This document shows, piece after piece, positions 1 through 8,492 of a stretch of 31,947 bases of DNA. Made by a program: the position numbers and the translations under genes. This DNA comes from Crenothrix polyspora (GTDB lineage Bacteria; Pseudomonadota; Gammaproteobacteria; Methylococcales; Methylomonadaceae): assembly GCA_945903675.1 (NCBI GenBank), contig CAMDOP010000004.1, positions 1-31,947 of the forward strand, read 5' to 3'. The notes beneath the pieces are model-generated. The model searched no databases, had not been told where the DNA came from, and saw nothing but the letters and a program-made list of their open reading frames with translations. The first letter of the stretch is position 1, and every line of letters begins with the position of its first letter.

Positions 1-887
1 GTTTCTGAAAAAGCCTCAAAAGCAATACCTGACCAGTGTTTTTTAGCCAATTGTTTAAAGGTTGCTTGAATCACCTGCTTTTGATTTTGACTATTAGCAA
101 TACCACAATGTTGACCTGTTTTAGAAGGCCCGCCATCACTACCTTCTGGACCATTGGGCCAGCCAAATTCCGTTAAGATAATATCTTTATCGACATAGGC
201 TTTATGTAATTCTTCAAGACGGGCTATATGAAAAGCTGCGGCTTTATCAGCAGGCGTGCAAGGATGTAGGCTAGAGTATAAATTTTCCCACCAAGGAAAG
301 ACATTAACGCCTATCCAATCGACTTGTGCACCAAAACTGGTTTGTGCACAGCTTAAAGAACGATTACACCATTCCCACCAGGTATCTATAGTTGTTATAG
401 GTTGGCTAACGCCTGCCTTGCGCAAGGCATCAATACAGCGACTAATTTCACCATCAAACTTATAACCATGACGCGTTCTAACTTCAGATCCGCAACTCAG
501 TTTGATGATAGTTTCGGGATAAGCCTTGGCGACTTCTATGCCTTTGTTAATCGATTGGGTATTAACTTCCGGATTATCATCCAGCCAAAGTATGGCAATC
601 ACTTTAAGATGTCGCGCTTTAGCCGCTGTAAAAGTAACATCCAAACCATTTAAAACGCCGTAGGTCATAATGCAGCGAAAGGGCGTTTGTTTGATTAAGG
701 TATCTAACAATTCATTGATTAACGCTTTAGAAGGATGCGCGCCATAATGCGGATTAATATCGCCGACATAAGGGCTAAATGCTGCGCATTGTAAAGCTTG
801 CGAGTTATTAGAGGGCTTATCTGCCAGAACGGTATTGGCATATAAAAACAACCATACAGAAACGACTAACGCTAAACCATGTTTCAT
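1..887 (-). CDS. GH17-like secreted beta-1,3-glucanase-type glycosidase, C-terminus outside window
   Basis: An open frame of 295 codons starts at the ATG at 885-887 and runs off the left edge without a stop. Residues 1-22 form a signal peptide (hydrophobic core, then NTVLA before DKPS), so the product is exported. The fold looks like glycoside hydrolase family 17: an early FSPYVGDINPHYG segment, the motif CGSEVRTR with a candidate acid/base Glu at residue 135, and ILTEFGWPNGPEGS with a candidate nucleophile Glu at residue 240. Plant GH17 enzymes usually show GNE at the first site; here it is GSE. Family members hydrolyse or transglycosylate beta-1,3-glucans; the real substrate is unknown. Seven or more Cys residues in the mature part suggest disulfides. 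It is separated from the downstream minus-strand genes and seems monocistronic. Confidence 0.75.
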   Translation of the reverse strand, partial: MKHGLALVVSVWLFLYANTVLADKPSNNSQALQCAAFSPYVGDINPHYGAHPSKALINELLDTLIKQTPFRCIMTYGVLNGLDVTFTAAKARHLKVIAILWLDDNPEVNTQSINKGIEVAKAYPETIIKLSCGSEVRTRHGYKFDGEISRCIDALRKAGVSQPITTIDTWWEWCNRSLSCAQTSFGAQVDWIGVNVFPWWENLYSSLHPCTPADKAAAFHIARLEELHKAYVDKDIILTEFGWPNGPEGSDGGPSKTGQHCGIANSQNQKQVIQATFKQLAKKHWSGIAFEAFSE

Positions 888-911
888 GTAAGCCTCGAAT
901 ATAAGAAAGGT

Positions 912-1379
912 TTAATGCAGAATACTACTATGGCCTTTATTTAAGGAAATTCGACTTAAGTCGAAAGTTTCAAACTCCTTACTCCAGTATTCCTCTGCCT
1001 TTGAAAGAGCAGGGAACAATTCATCCGATGACACCTCATGCGCACTACTGACTTTGAGCGCTATTAAAGCATCGCGCATAGCTAATCTTGAAATCAACTC
1101 ATCCCAAAATGATTCACCTTCAAACTCATCAAGATAATCTAGAGCCGCAGAACCTTCTTCAAAATTTTCTGTAAGCACATAATTTTGCTCTGGCTCGTAA
1201 AATTCAATTAATTCACTACAGCCCAAATCTTTGGCATGTACCATTAGTTTTTGAAATAACGCTGAATAATCTTTTGTTTCGCTACGTTCACCTATGCTGT
1301 GGGCATGCAATATCCAATCAGCCATATATATAATATCGAGTAATAACAGGTATTCTTCTTTAGTGAAATTTATGTTCAT
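912..1379 (-). CDS. Hypothetical acidic 155-aa protein
   Basis: I do not recognise the family. The frame encodes a strongly acidic soluble protein with no signal peptide or membrane segment. It has a Leu-rich start (EEYLLLLDIIYMADWILHAH) and many Glu/Asp clusters in the middle (FEEGSAALDYLDEFEGESFW). It looks mostly helical. It lies downstream of rbfA in the same orientation, but about 290 bases away and behind a hairpin, so it is probably transcribed separately. In many gammaproteobacteria truB, rpsO and pnp follow rbfA; this gene sits in their place. Its ATG at 1377-1379 is the only clear start. Confidence 0.6.
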   Translation of the reverse strand: MNINFTKEEYLLLLDIIYMADWILHAHSIGERSETKDYSALFQKLMVHAKDLGCSELIEFYEPEQNYVLTENFEEGSAALDYLDEFEGESFWDELISRLAMRDALIALKVSSAHEVSSDELFPALSKAEEYWSKEFETFDLSRISLNKGHSSILH

Positions 1380-1628
1380 TAGATAGAGGTAGAGTTATTG
1401 GAGTTGTGTTGAATTATACCTGACTTTAGTAAACGCAAGCTTTGTACATGACAAATTTAAACTTAAAGCTAGGGGTCAATCAATCATAACTCATCTAAGA
1501 GACTAAAAAAAAGAGTAAGAAAACAGGCTGAACCTTGTTTGTAAATGGATAATAATGGGTAAACAGCTAGGCTGTATTTAATGTGGATTGAAACTGACTG
1601 TTATATGAAATAAAGCCTAAGTATTTAT

Positions 1629-1653
1629 CTGGGGTAGCGATTGCTACACCCAG
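1629..1653 (-). terminator. Putative terminator of the rimP-rbfA operon
   Basis: A hairpin with arms of about 10 bases and a 4-base loop lies 20 bases after the rbfA stop on the minus strand. One arm has a single extra base. An AT-rich tract (ATAAATACTT) follows on the minus strand instead of a clean T-run, so termination efficiency is uncertain. The rest of the gap 1380-1672 shows nothing else I can support. Confidence 0.45.
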
Positions 1654-1672
1654 AAAACACCTTAATTACTAA

Positions 1673-2035
1673 TTACTCGACGTCGCGTTTAATAACTTCG
1701 CTTAACAACTCAGAGACGCGCATACCGGTATCAAAGGAATCATCATAAAGAAAACGTAGCGTAGAAATATGCCTTAAACGCATTCTTTTTGCCAATTCAT
1801 GTCTAATCATCGGGGCTAACTCGTTAAGTAATTTAACGTTCGCGCGCTTGCCCTCTTGATCAACATTAAGCACCGTAACATAAACTTTTGCCACGGCTAA
1901 ATCTTTAGTCACCAACACTTCATTAATGGTGATAAAACCTAGTCGTGAATCATCTATATCGCGCTGTAAAATAAGCGAAAGCTCTTTTTGTATCTGCGAT
2001 GATACTCGTGCATTACGGCCAAATTCTTTAGCCAT
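1673..2035 (-). CDS. rbfA: Ribosome-binding factor A
   Basis: The product is a 120-aa RbfA, a small KH-type protein that binds the 30S subunit and helps mature the 5' end of 16S rRNA, notably in the cold. The family pattern is visible: an N-terminal GRNARVSSQIQKELSLIL helix, then DSRLGFITINEV, the central VYVTVLN strand, and a C-terminal LRHISTLRFLYDDSFDTGMR segment followed by a short helix. Length is typical. Its ATG lies three bases after the infB stop, so the two are probably translationally coupled. It is the last gene of the rimP-nusA-infB-rbfA run; a hairpin follows, and truB is absent. Confidence 0.95.
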   Translation of the reverse strand: MAKEFGRNARVSSQIQKELSLILQRDIDDSRLGFITINEVLVTKDLAVAKVYVTVLNVDQEGKRANVKLLNELAPMIRHELAKRMRLRHISTLRFLYDDSFDTGMRVSELLSEVIKRDVE

Positions 2036-2038
2036 AAC

Positions 2039-4672
2039 TTACAGTTCCCGTTTAATTTCTATGCGCTCAAATACTTCGATTTGGTCACCAGGTTGAACAT
2101 CGTTGTAATTTTTTACACCGATACCGCATTCCATACCCATTTTAACTTCGGCAGCATCATCTTTAAATCGACGTAATGATTCTAACTGTCCTTCATAGAT
2201 AACCACGTTGTTACGTAGTACACGTATAGGCAAGTTACGTTTAACCGTACCATCAACGACCATACAACCAGCAACTGCACCGAACTTTGGTGATTTAAAT
2301 ACATCACGAACTTCAGCAAGGCCGACAATCTGTTCTTTGATTTCAGGCGCCAACATACCGCTGATAGCTTTTTTGACTTCATCAATAGCTTCATAAATGA
2401 TGCTGTAGTAATGTAAATCAATACCCTTTTCTTCGATTAACTTTCTAGCGGTTGCATCGGCACGAACATTAAAGCCCATTAGAATAGCACCTGAAGCTAA
2501 GGCCAAGTTGGCATCACCTTCATTAATACCACCCACACCGCCAAAGACGACTTTAACTTCGACTTCTTCGTTAGACAAGGCCATTAAGGATCCACGTAAC
2601 GCTTCCAAACTACCTTGCACATCGGTTTTGATAACCAAGTTAACGCAAGCTAGTTCACCAGCCGTCATTCTGGAAAACACTTCGTCTAGCTTAGAGGCTT
2701 GTTGAGCCGCATGTTTGCTGAATTTTTTTCTGTCTTCACGATGCTTGGCCAAATCTTTAGCGATACGTTCACTTTGTACCACGATGAATTCATCACCAGC
2801 AAACGGAGTGCCCGATAAACCTAAAATCTCAACAGGAACACAAGGCCCTGCTTCTTTAATGGTTTTACCATTTTCGTTAAACATTGCACGGACACGACCA
2901 TATTGTTGGCCACATAAAACCATTTGCCCACTTTCTAAGGTACCTTTCTGAATCAATACCGTTGCTACAGCACCTCGTCCTTTATCTAGTCTTGATTCAA
3001 TGACCAAGCCAGAAGCTGCGCCTTCAATGGGTGCTTTTAATTCTAAAATTTCAGTTTGAACGATCAAGGCTTCAATCAGTTCATCAATACCTTCACCTGT
3101 TTTAGCTGAGATTTTAAGGAACTGTACATCACCACCCCATTCTTCTGCTAATACGTTAATCACCGATAGTTCTTGCATAACTTTGTCGGGATTAGCATCT
3201 GGCTTATCAATCTTGTTGATAGCAACGATGATAGGCACGTTAGCCGCTTTAGCATGTTCAACCGCTTCTTTAGTTTGCGGCATCACACCATCGTCTGCGG
3301 CAACCACGACGATAACCACGTCGGTTATATCAGCACCACGTGCTCTCATAGCAGTAAACGCAGCATGTCCCGGCGTATCTAAAAAGGTAACTGATCCGTG
3401 ATCAGTTTTTACTTGATAAGCACCGATATGCTGAGTAATACCACCCGCTTCACCGGCTGCAACCCGTGTTTTACGTATATAATCCAGCAACGACGTTTTA
3501 CCGTGATCAACATGCCCCATAATGGTAACAATCGGGGCTCGCGGCATTGCGATACGCGTATCTTCTATTAGCGCTTCAGCCAACATTTCTTGCTCAAGAT
3601 CATCATCACTTTGCATAATGGCTTTGTGACCCATTTCTTCAACCAAAATAACAGCTGTTTCTTGATCTATGCTTTGGTTGATGGTCGCCATAATACCCAG
3701 CTTCATCAAATGCTTGATAACCATAGCGGCTTTAACATTCATTTTTTGCGCTAGGTCCGAAACAATAATCATTTCTGGTACGGTGACTTCATGAACCATC
3801 GCTGCAACTGGCATCTCAAACTGATGCTTACCTTCGGCTTGTACATGCGCTCTTTGAGGTTGTTTACCCTTCTTTTTACCTCTTTTGGCATCTTTTCCGC
3901 TTGGGCGTGATGAACCTTCGTCTTGTTTCTTTCTATGCAATGTTTCCTGCTTGACAGCGGCTTGCTGCCTTATCTTATCTGCGTTCTTTTTAATTGATTC
4001 CTCAAGCCTATGTTCTTTCTCATCCAACTTCTTTTTGGCTTCTTCAGTTTCTTTTATTTTGTTTGATTTTTCCTGCTTAATTTTCTTTTCTTCCTTATCT
4101 TTTAAGGCATCAAATTTAGCTTGAGAATCAACATCTACATCAGCCTCGATGTTATCAATCAATGGAATTTCTTGCTCATGGGCGATGGTTTCTAAAACCT
4201 TCACGTCATCATTAGCATCTAACACTTCAGGTACTAACGCATCTACAACTGGTGAGACTGCCTCAACTGTTGTAGATACCACATCCGCTATGGTTTCCGA
4301 TGCAGGCAATGCCGATTGAATTGGCTCTTGGTGCGTAGCGGCTTCACTATCCACTAGCTCACGCTTTATGTAAGTTTTCTTTTTACGAACTTCTACACTA
4401 ATCGTTTTAGTTGAACTACCCGGCGCACTGACTTGCTTGATTTCAGTAACTTTTCGACGTTCCAACGTCACCCGACGAGGAGAACTAGCAGCTTCTCCTT
4501 CTTCTTTACCATGACGCTTACGTAAATGTGCAAGCAGTTTCATTTTTTCGTCTTCGTTAATTACATCATCAGGCGCGCTTACAGATAAGCCTGCTTCTTT
4601 TAACTGCTCTAATAATTTTTCCAGAGAAATTTTTACTATCTCTGCTAATTGTCTTACTGTTTGATCACTCAT
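2039..4672 (-). CDS. infB: Translation initiation factor IF-2
   Basis: The product is an 877-aa IF-2, the GTPase that brings fMet-tRNA to the 30S subunit and promotes 50S joining. Residues 1-55 are the first IF2-N domain. Residues about 60-290 are a long low-complexity, charged linker with a Lys/Glu coiled stretch near 185-270. A second IF2-N domain follows at about 297-350. The GTPase domain carries G1 GHVDHGKT (386-393), G3 DTPGH (432-436) and G4 NKID (486-489). Domains II, III and the C-terminal fMet-tRNA-binding barrel fill the rest. A strong AAGGAG ribosome site precedes the ATG. It sits 14 bases after nusA in the conserved order. Confidence 0.97.
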   Translation of the reverse strand: MSDQTVRQLAEIVKISLEKLLEQLKEAGLSVSAPDDVINEDEKMKLLAHLRKRHGKEEGEAASSPRRVTLERRKVTEIKQVSAPGSSTKTISVEVRKKKTYIKRELVDSEAATHQEPIQSALPASETIADVVSTTVEAVSPVVDALVPEVLDANDDVKVLETIAHEQEIPLIDNIEADVDVDSQAKFDALKDKEEKKIKQEKSNKIKETEEAKKKLDEKEHRLEESIKKNADKIRQQAAVKQETLHRKKQDEGSSRPSGKDAKRGKKKGKQPQRAHVQAEGKHQFEMPVAAMVHEVTVPEMIIVSDLAQKMNVKAAMVIKHLMKLGIMATINQSIDQETAVILVEEMGHKAIMQSDDDLEQEMLAEALIEDTRIAMPRAPIVTIMGHVDHGKTSLLDYIRKTRVAAGEAGGITQHIGAYQVKTDHGSVTFLDTPGHAAFTAMRARGADITDVVIVVVAADDGVMPQTKEAVEHAKAANVPIIVAINKIDKPDANPDKVMQELSVINVLAEEWGGDVQFLKISAKTGEGIDELIEALIVQTEILELKAPIEGAASGLVIESRLDKGRGAVATVLIQKGTLESGQMVLCGQQYGRVRAMFNENGKTIKEAGPCVPVEILGLSGTPFAGDEFIVVQSERIAKDLAKHREDRKKFSKHAAQQASKLDEVFSRMTAGELACVNLVIKTDVQGSLEALRGSLMALSNEEVEVKVVFGGVGGINEGDANLALASGAILMGFNVRADATARKLIEEKGIDLHYYSIIYEAIDEVKKAISGMLAPEIKEQIVGLAEVRDVFKSPKFGAVAGCMVVDGTVKRNLPIRVLRNNVVIYEGQLESLRRFKDDAAEVKMGMECGIGVKNYNDVQPGDQIEVFERIEIKREL

Positions 4673-4686
4673 TGATTACTCCTTAC

Positions 4687-6201
4687 CTACTCGCTATCTG
4701 CCTCGACAAACCAAGGCTCACGCGCCTTCATGATTAACTTTGCCGCCCGCTCTTCATTTATACTGGAAAAACTCAACAAATCATCGATAGATTGCTCTGC
4801 CAAATCATCCATTGTAATAATACCCTGACTTGCTAATTCATGAGCCAGTTCAGTATCCATGCCATCCATGTCCAACAAATCCTGTGCAGGCTTCGCTGAT
4901 TCTATCTTTTCTTCAAAAGCAATGGCGTTAATCAATAAAGCATCTTTAGCTCTACCTCTCAGCTCATTAACCAAATCCTCATCAAAACCTTCAATTTCAA
5001 GCATTTCCCTTGCAGGAATATAAGCAATTTCCTCAACACTAATAAAACCTTCCTCAGCCAGTATCAAAGCGATGTCTTCATCAACGTCAAGTTGATCCAT
5101 AAACAACTGCTTTATTTTGCCAATTTCAGCTTCTGCATTTAACTCCGCTTTTGAAGCATCAAGAACATTAAGTTCCCATCCTGTCAATTGACTAGCCAGT
5201 CGTACATTTTGACCGCCACGGCCGATTGCTTGAGACAAATTATCTGAACTTACCGCTAGATCCATACTATGTTTGTCTTCATCGACAACAATAGATTGAA
5301 TTTCAGCCGGTGACATAGCATTAATGACATATTGAGCTTCACTAGGATTCCAAAGAATAATATCAACACGCTCTCCAGCCAGCTCATTAGTCACCGATTG
5401 AACTCTAGAACCTCTCATGCCTACGCAAGCACCAACAGGATCTAAACGAGGGTCATTACTCATAACCGCTAACTTAGCCCTAGATCCTGGATCACGCGCG
5501 GCACCAATGACTGAAATTAAACCTTCACCTACTTCTGGCACTTCTAATCGAAATAAAGCAATCAGAAGCTCAGGAGCTGTGCGACTCACAAATAATTGTG
5601 GGCCACGTGGCTCTGAACGCACATCTTTTAAATAACCTCTAATACGATCGCCAATGCGGATAGGTTCACGTGGAATCATATCTTCTTTAGCAATATAAGC
5701 TTCAGCATGTCCACCTAAGTCCATATAGACACTGCCTTTTTCAATGCGCTTGACTATACCCGTAATCAGCTCACCTATGCGACTCTTATAAGCATCAACT
5801 ATTTTTTTACGTTCCGCTTCCCTAACTTTATGAATAATAACTTGCTTAGCTGTTTGAGCCGCAATACGGCCAAAATCAACTGATTCAATTTCTTCTTCTA
5901 CCACTTCACCGACTTGAGCATCGTTGTTATCCAGTCTAGCTACTTCTAACAAAACTTGGGTAGTAGGAAATTCCACGTCACCATCACAGTCAGGATTTTC
6001 ATCCACGATATCCCATTGTCGATAAGTTAAATAATCGCCCGTTTTTCTGTCTATATCTACTCGTGCTTTTATTTGATTTGCATGACGTTTTATTGTTGCC
6101 GCTTCTAATGCCGACTCTATTGCCTGAAAAATAACTTCCTTTTCTATTTCTCTTTCATTAGAAAAGACATCCACTACCAACAAAATTTCTTTATTTGCCA
6201 C
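4687..6201 (-). CDS. nusA: Transcription termination/antitermination factor NusA
   Basis: NusA binds RNA polymerase and controls pausing, termination and antitermination. I choose the GTG at 6199-6201 (504 aa, MANKEILLVVDVF) and not the ATG six codons upstream. The upstream stretch contains AAGGAGG, an ideal ribosome site for the GTG, and NusA proteins typically begin just before NKEILLVVD. The order is: N-terminal polymerase-binding domain (about 1-125), S1 domain (GELITGIVKRIEKGSVYMDL), KH1 and KH2 (AIGRGGQNVRLASQLTGW), then two acidic C-terminal repeats with helix-hairpin-helix character. This is the long NusA type with AR1 and AR2. The start overlaps the rimP end by 11 bases, implying coupled translation. 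Confidence 0.95.
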   Translation of the reverse strand: MANKEILLVVDVFSNEREIEKEVIFQAIESALEAATIKRHANQIKARVDIDRKTGDYLTYRQWDIVDENPDCDGDVEFPTTQVLLEVARLDNNDAQVGEVVEEEIESVDFGRIAAQTAKQVIIHKVREAERKKIVDAYKSRIGELITGIVKRIEKGSVYMDLGGHAEAYIAKEDMIPREPIRIGDRIRGYLKDVRSEPRGPQLFVSRTAPELLIALFRLEVPEVGEGLISVIGAARDPGSRAKLAVMSNDPRLDPVGACVGMRGSRVQSVTNELAGERVDIILWNPSEAQYVINAMSPAEIQSIVVDEDKHSMDLAVSSDNLSQAIGRGGQNVRLASQLTGWELNVLDASKAELNAEAEIGKIKQLFMDQLDVDEDIALILAEEGFISVEEIAYIPAREMLEIEGFDEDLVNELRGRAKDALLINAIAFEEKIESAKPAQDLLDMDGMDTELAHELASQGIITMDDLAEQSIDDLLSFSSINEERAAKLIMKAREPWFVEADSE

Positions 6202-6676
6202 TGCGGCCTCCTTTTTCAATTAAGTACTCAGGTACCAATCGCGCCTTACTCATAGCGTCAAAAGGTACTGTATAAATCTGCTCACCTTCTTGAAGCGTAA
6301 TAATATCGTCTTCAACTTTTACAATCATCCCAGTAATTTTCTTACGGCCGTCTATAGCCTTAAAAAGATTAACCATGACGGTACTATCTATAAATTGTTC
6401 AAACTGGCTGATTTTATATAAGGGTCGTTCTGAACCTGGAGAAGAAACCTCTAAGTGATAATTGCCTTGTATGGGATCCTCCACATCCAAAACACCACTA
6501 ATTTGGTGACTTACTTTAGAACAGTCTTCAACCAAAATTCCATTTTCGCTATCAATATAAATCCTTAACAAACCGTGTTTTGGATGAGGATTATAATCAA
6601 TACCCACACATTCATAACCTAAACCCTCAATAATTGGCTCGATTAAATTAATCAAATGTTCGGGAGCCTGCTTCAT
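6191..6676 (-). CDS. rimP: Ribosome maturation factor RimP
   Basis: RimP assists 30S assembly. The frame stays open to an ATG at 6733, but I choose the ATG at 6674-6676 (161 aa, MKQAPEHLINLIEP). It has GAGG seven bases upstream, matches the usual RimP start, and avoids translating the terminator hairpin at 6699-6723. Family signatures are clear: LRIYIDSENGILVEDC, VSHQISGVLDVEDPI, and LEVSSPGSERPLY, followed by the C-terminal Sm-like barrel. The last codons overlap the nusA GTG start. It is the first protein gene after the initiator tRNA, as in the E. coli metY-rimP-nusA operon. Confidence 0.95.
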   Translation of the reverse strand: MKQAPEHLINLIEPIIEGLGYECVGIDYNPHPKHGLLRIYIDSENGILVEDCSKVSHQISGVLDVEDPIQGNYHLEVSSPGSERPLYKISQFEQFIDSTVMVNLFKAIDGRKKITGMIVKVEDDIITLQEGEQIYTVPFDAMSKARLVPEYLIEKGGRSGK

Positions 6677-6698
6677 TATTTCCTCACTTATTTTCGAA

Positions 6699-6723
6699 CA
6701 AAAAAAAAGAGCCAAAGGCTCTT
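6699..6723 (-). terminator. Intrinsic terminator in the rimP leader
   Basis: On the minus strand AGAGCC, a TTT loop and GGCTCT form a perfect six-base-pair stem, followed directly by nine T. It ends about 23 bases before the rimP ATG. Transcripts coming from the tRNA promoter must read through it to express rimP-nusA-infB-rbfA. Confidence 0.85.
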
Positions 6724-6735
6724 CCATAAACAATC

Positions 6736-6741
6736 ATTATA
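6736..6741 (-). promoter_or_regulatory. Possible -10 box of an internal rimP promoter
   Basis: A perfect TATAAT is present on the minus strand between the two terminators. No good -35 box lies 16-18 bases upstream. If used, the start would fall near 6729, putting the terminator hairpin at the very 5' end of the transcript. The assignment is weak. Confidence 0.3.
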
Positions 6742-6770
6742 TTAAGCTTCCAAATACCCAAAGCCTAGAA

Positions 6771-6794
6771 AATAAAAAACCCCAAAATGGGGTT
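6771..6794 (-). terminator. Intrinsic terminator after the initiator tRNA
   Basis: On the minus strand AACCCCA, a 3-base loop and TGGGGTT form a seven-base-pair stem followed by TTTTTTATTTT. It lies nine bases after the tRNA 3' end and should end the tRNA transcript. Confidence 0.9.
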
Positions 6795-6802
6795 CTAAAA
6801 TC

Positions 6803-6879
<77 letters not shown>

Positions 6880-6892
6880 ATTGATTTGAACA

Positions 6893-6920
6893 AGTATAAA
6901 GACTTATCAGTATTTAGCAA
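6893..6920 (-). promoter_or_regulatory. Sigma70-type promoter of the tRNA-fMet gene and operon
   Basis: On the minus strand TTGCTA (6915-6920) and TATACT (6893-6898) are separated by 16 bases. The expected start lies a few bases before the tRNA 5' end at 6879, which suits a stable-RNA promoter. Read-through of the two downstream terminators would feed rimP-nusA-infB-rbfA. Confidence 0.65.
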
Positions 6921-6970
6921 GTTATTTATATATTAAATACAATATATTCTTCTACTAATTCGCTTTCCCA

Positions 6971-7153
6971 GCTACCAACTTAAGCGGGACAGCTTCAGCG
7001 CAGACGCAAGATGAAGTGCGAAAGATTAAGCCTAGAAGGCAGTAATTTAAGGCGTGACAGAACTAGGTTTAACCCTTTGCCCTTTGCCTGCGCTTAGAAG
7101 AACCTTGTCTAAAAGTGAACGATTAAGCTAGTGTCCCGTCTTAAATTGGTAGC
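6971..7153. repeat. Inverted-repeat-bounded element, MITE-like
   Basis: GCTACCAACTTAAGCGGGAC at 6971-6990 is matched in inverted orientation at 7132-7153 with about three differences. The 183-base unit has no open frame. It fills most of the gap between the tRNA promoter and the lipoprotein gene. Internal CCCTTTGCCCTTTGCC-like pyrimidine runs recall the direct repeats near 15938 and 16176, so the two regions may share repeat ancestry. I saw no second full copy in this window. Confidence 0.55.
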
Positions 7154-7236
7154 CGCTTTTCCTAAGCACCAATCAGTTACTGACCCTAGCAATAATCAAC
7201 CTGATCAATGCTAGAAGGCCTTTATTTTAAGCAAGC

Positions 7237-7680
7237 TTATTGTTTTTCTTTATCGATTTTTTCAGCTGTCTTGGCTGCGTCTTCTTTCGCGACTTCTTCA
7301 GATTTTGAAATTACCACGGAATAACACTCAACTAAGCTTTCAGTATAATTACTATGGGCTTCGGCTAAATCTCTAGCCGAACCAAATTCAGTACGCAATT
7401 CTTCTAAGGTCTTTTTAGGATCAGGAGACTTATCTAGTGTTAGCATTTTTGTGTAGTTACGATAAGCTGTTAAGCGCTTAGGATCTAATGAAAAAATACC
7501 TGGCATATTTTGGGTTGTACTTTCCAATACACACTTAGTCATGTATTCAGGTGTTATCTTATAATCTTTAAGATCTTGTTCTTTTTGCATTTGCTCTAAT
7601 ATTGCTTGTTCGTATTGATTTCTATCGGCACAAGCCGACAGCAAAAATGCAACTAGAGAAATAAGTAGTAATTTTTTCAT
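7237..7680 (-). CDS. Small hypothetical lipoprotein
   Basis: The 147-aa product begins with a lipoprotein signal peptide: two Lys, a hydrophobic core, then the lipobox LLSAC with the acylated Cys at residue 17. The mature part is hydrophilic and probably helical, with two further Cys (KCVLES and VECYSV) that could form a disulfide, and ends in a Lys/Glu/Ala-rich tail. I do not recognise a named family. Asp after the Cys (CADR) would, by the E. coli rule, favour inner-membrane retention only if directly at position +2; here Ala is +2, so outer-membrane sorting is more likely. It appears monocistronic, downstream of plsC with its own gap. Confidence 0.8.
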   Translation of the reverse strand: MKKLLLISLVAFLLSACADRNQYEQAILEQMQKEQDLKDYKITPEYMTKCVLESTTQNMPGIFSLDPKRLTAYRNYTKMLTLDKSPDPKKTLEELRTEFGSARDLAEAHSNYTESLVECYSVVISKSEEVAKEDAAKTAEKIDKEKQ

Positions 7681-7748
7681 TAAGATACCATTCTGGATGA
7701 TTAGTTAGGAGATTATACGCATATCTAATAAGACTGACGTCGAAAGCT

Positions 7749-8492
7749 TTACATATTCTTGAGTGTTTGAGCTATCCACTTTTCTGCTTCAGCATTAATT
7801 TCAGAGACTTTACGGCCTTTACTTTCAATAACAGGGCCAATTTTTAATTTAATAACACCTGGATACTTAAAAAAACTATAACGAGGCCAAAAATCTCCCG
7901 CATTATGGACTACAGGTATTACTGGAAAGCCAGTTTTATGGGCTAACATGGCGCCACCAATATTAAACTTTAATACTTCGCGTGCAGGGGCTCGCGTACC
8001 TTCAGGAAAAATAAGCACCCACAAACCCTCATTTAAATATCTTGACCCCTGCTCGAGTAAAGAACGTAACGATGCGCGTTGATTCTTACGATTGATGACG
8101 ATGGACTTTAAGGTTAGCAATGACCAGCCCCAAATGGGTAAATAGAGTAATTCTCGCTTAATAACCACCGAGTGAGGAGGCAAAATATATCTTAAAGCTA
8201 AAGTTTCCCAAGCAGATTGATGATTACTCAAGATAATCGCTGGCTGCTTAGGATCAAAGTTCTCCATGCCTTCAACTTCAAAAGTAAGGCCGCAAAAAAC
8301 CTTAGTCATCCAACTGATGATGGCGCACCAAGCATAGCCAATTTTCCAACGTATTTTAAACGTGGTTAGCATACCTAAAATCAGTAATATTCCAACCATA
8401 GTCGCCGTTACAAAAATCCCGACAAATAACAAGGTCGAACCTATATAGTTTTTAGGCCTCAGGTCTGGCTGTGATGTATTTTGCTGCTTCAT
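7749..8492 (-). CDS. Lysophospholipid (1-acyl-glycerol-3-phosphate-type) acyltransferase
   Basis: This is a PlsC/LPLAT-family membrane enzyme that moves an acyl chain to a lysophospholipid, most likely lysophosphatidic acid. I chose the ATG at 8490-8492 (247 aa); a TTG six codons upstream also stays in frame. A transmembrane segment lies at about 20-42. The catalytic motif reads NHQSAWE (His91, Glu96), so the usual HX4D has Glu in place of Asp, a variant seen in this gene context. The FPEGTR motif is at 162-167. Its start overlaps the gmhB end by 41 bases, and gmhB-plsC beside glyQS is a common gammaproteobacterial arrangement. It could act in phospholipid synthesis or in membrane remodelling. 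Confidence 0.88.
   Translation of the reverse strand: MKQQNTSQPDLRPKNYIGSTLLFVGIFVTATMVGILLILGMLTTFKIRWKIGYAWCAIISWMTKVFCGLTFEVEGMENFDPKQPAIILSNHQSAWETLALRYILPPHSVVIKRELLYLPIWGWSLLTLKSIVINRKNQRASLRSLLEQGSRYLNEGLWVLIFPEGTRAPAREVLKFNIGGAMLAHKTGFPVIPVVHNAGDFWPRYSFFKYPGVIKLKIGPVIESKGRKVSEINAEAEKWIAQTLKNM

Noticed and set aside
6677..6733. N-terminal extension of RimP
   Set aside because: It would translate the terminator hairpin and T-run; the internal ATG has a ribosome site and the family start.
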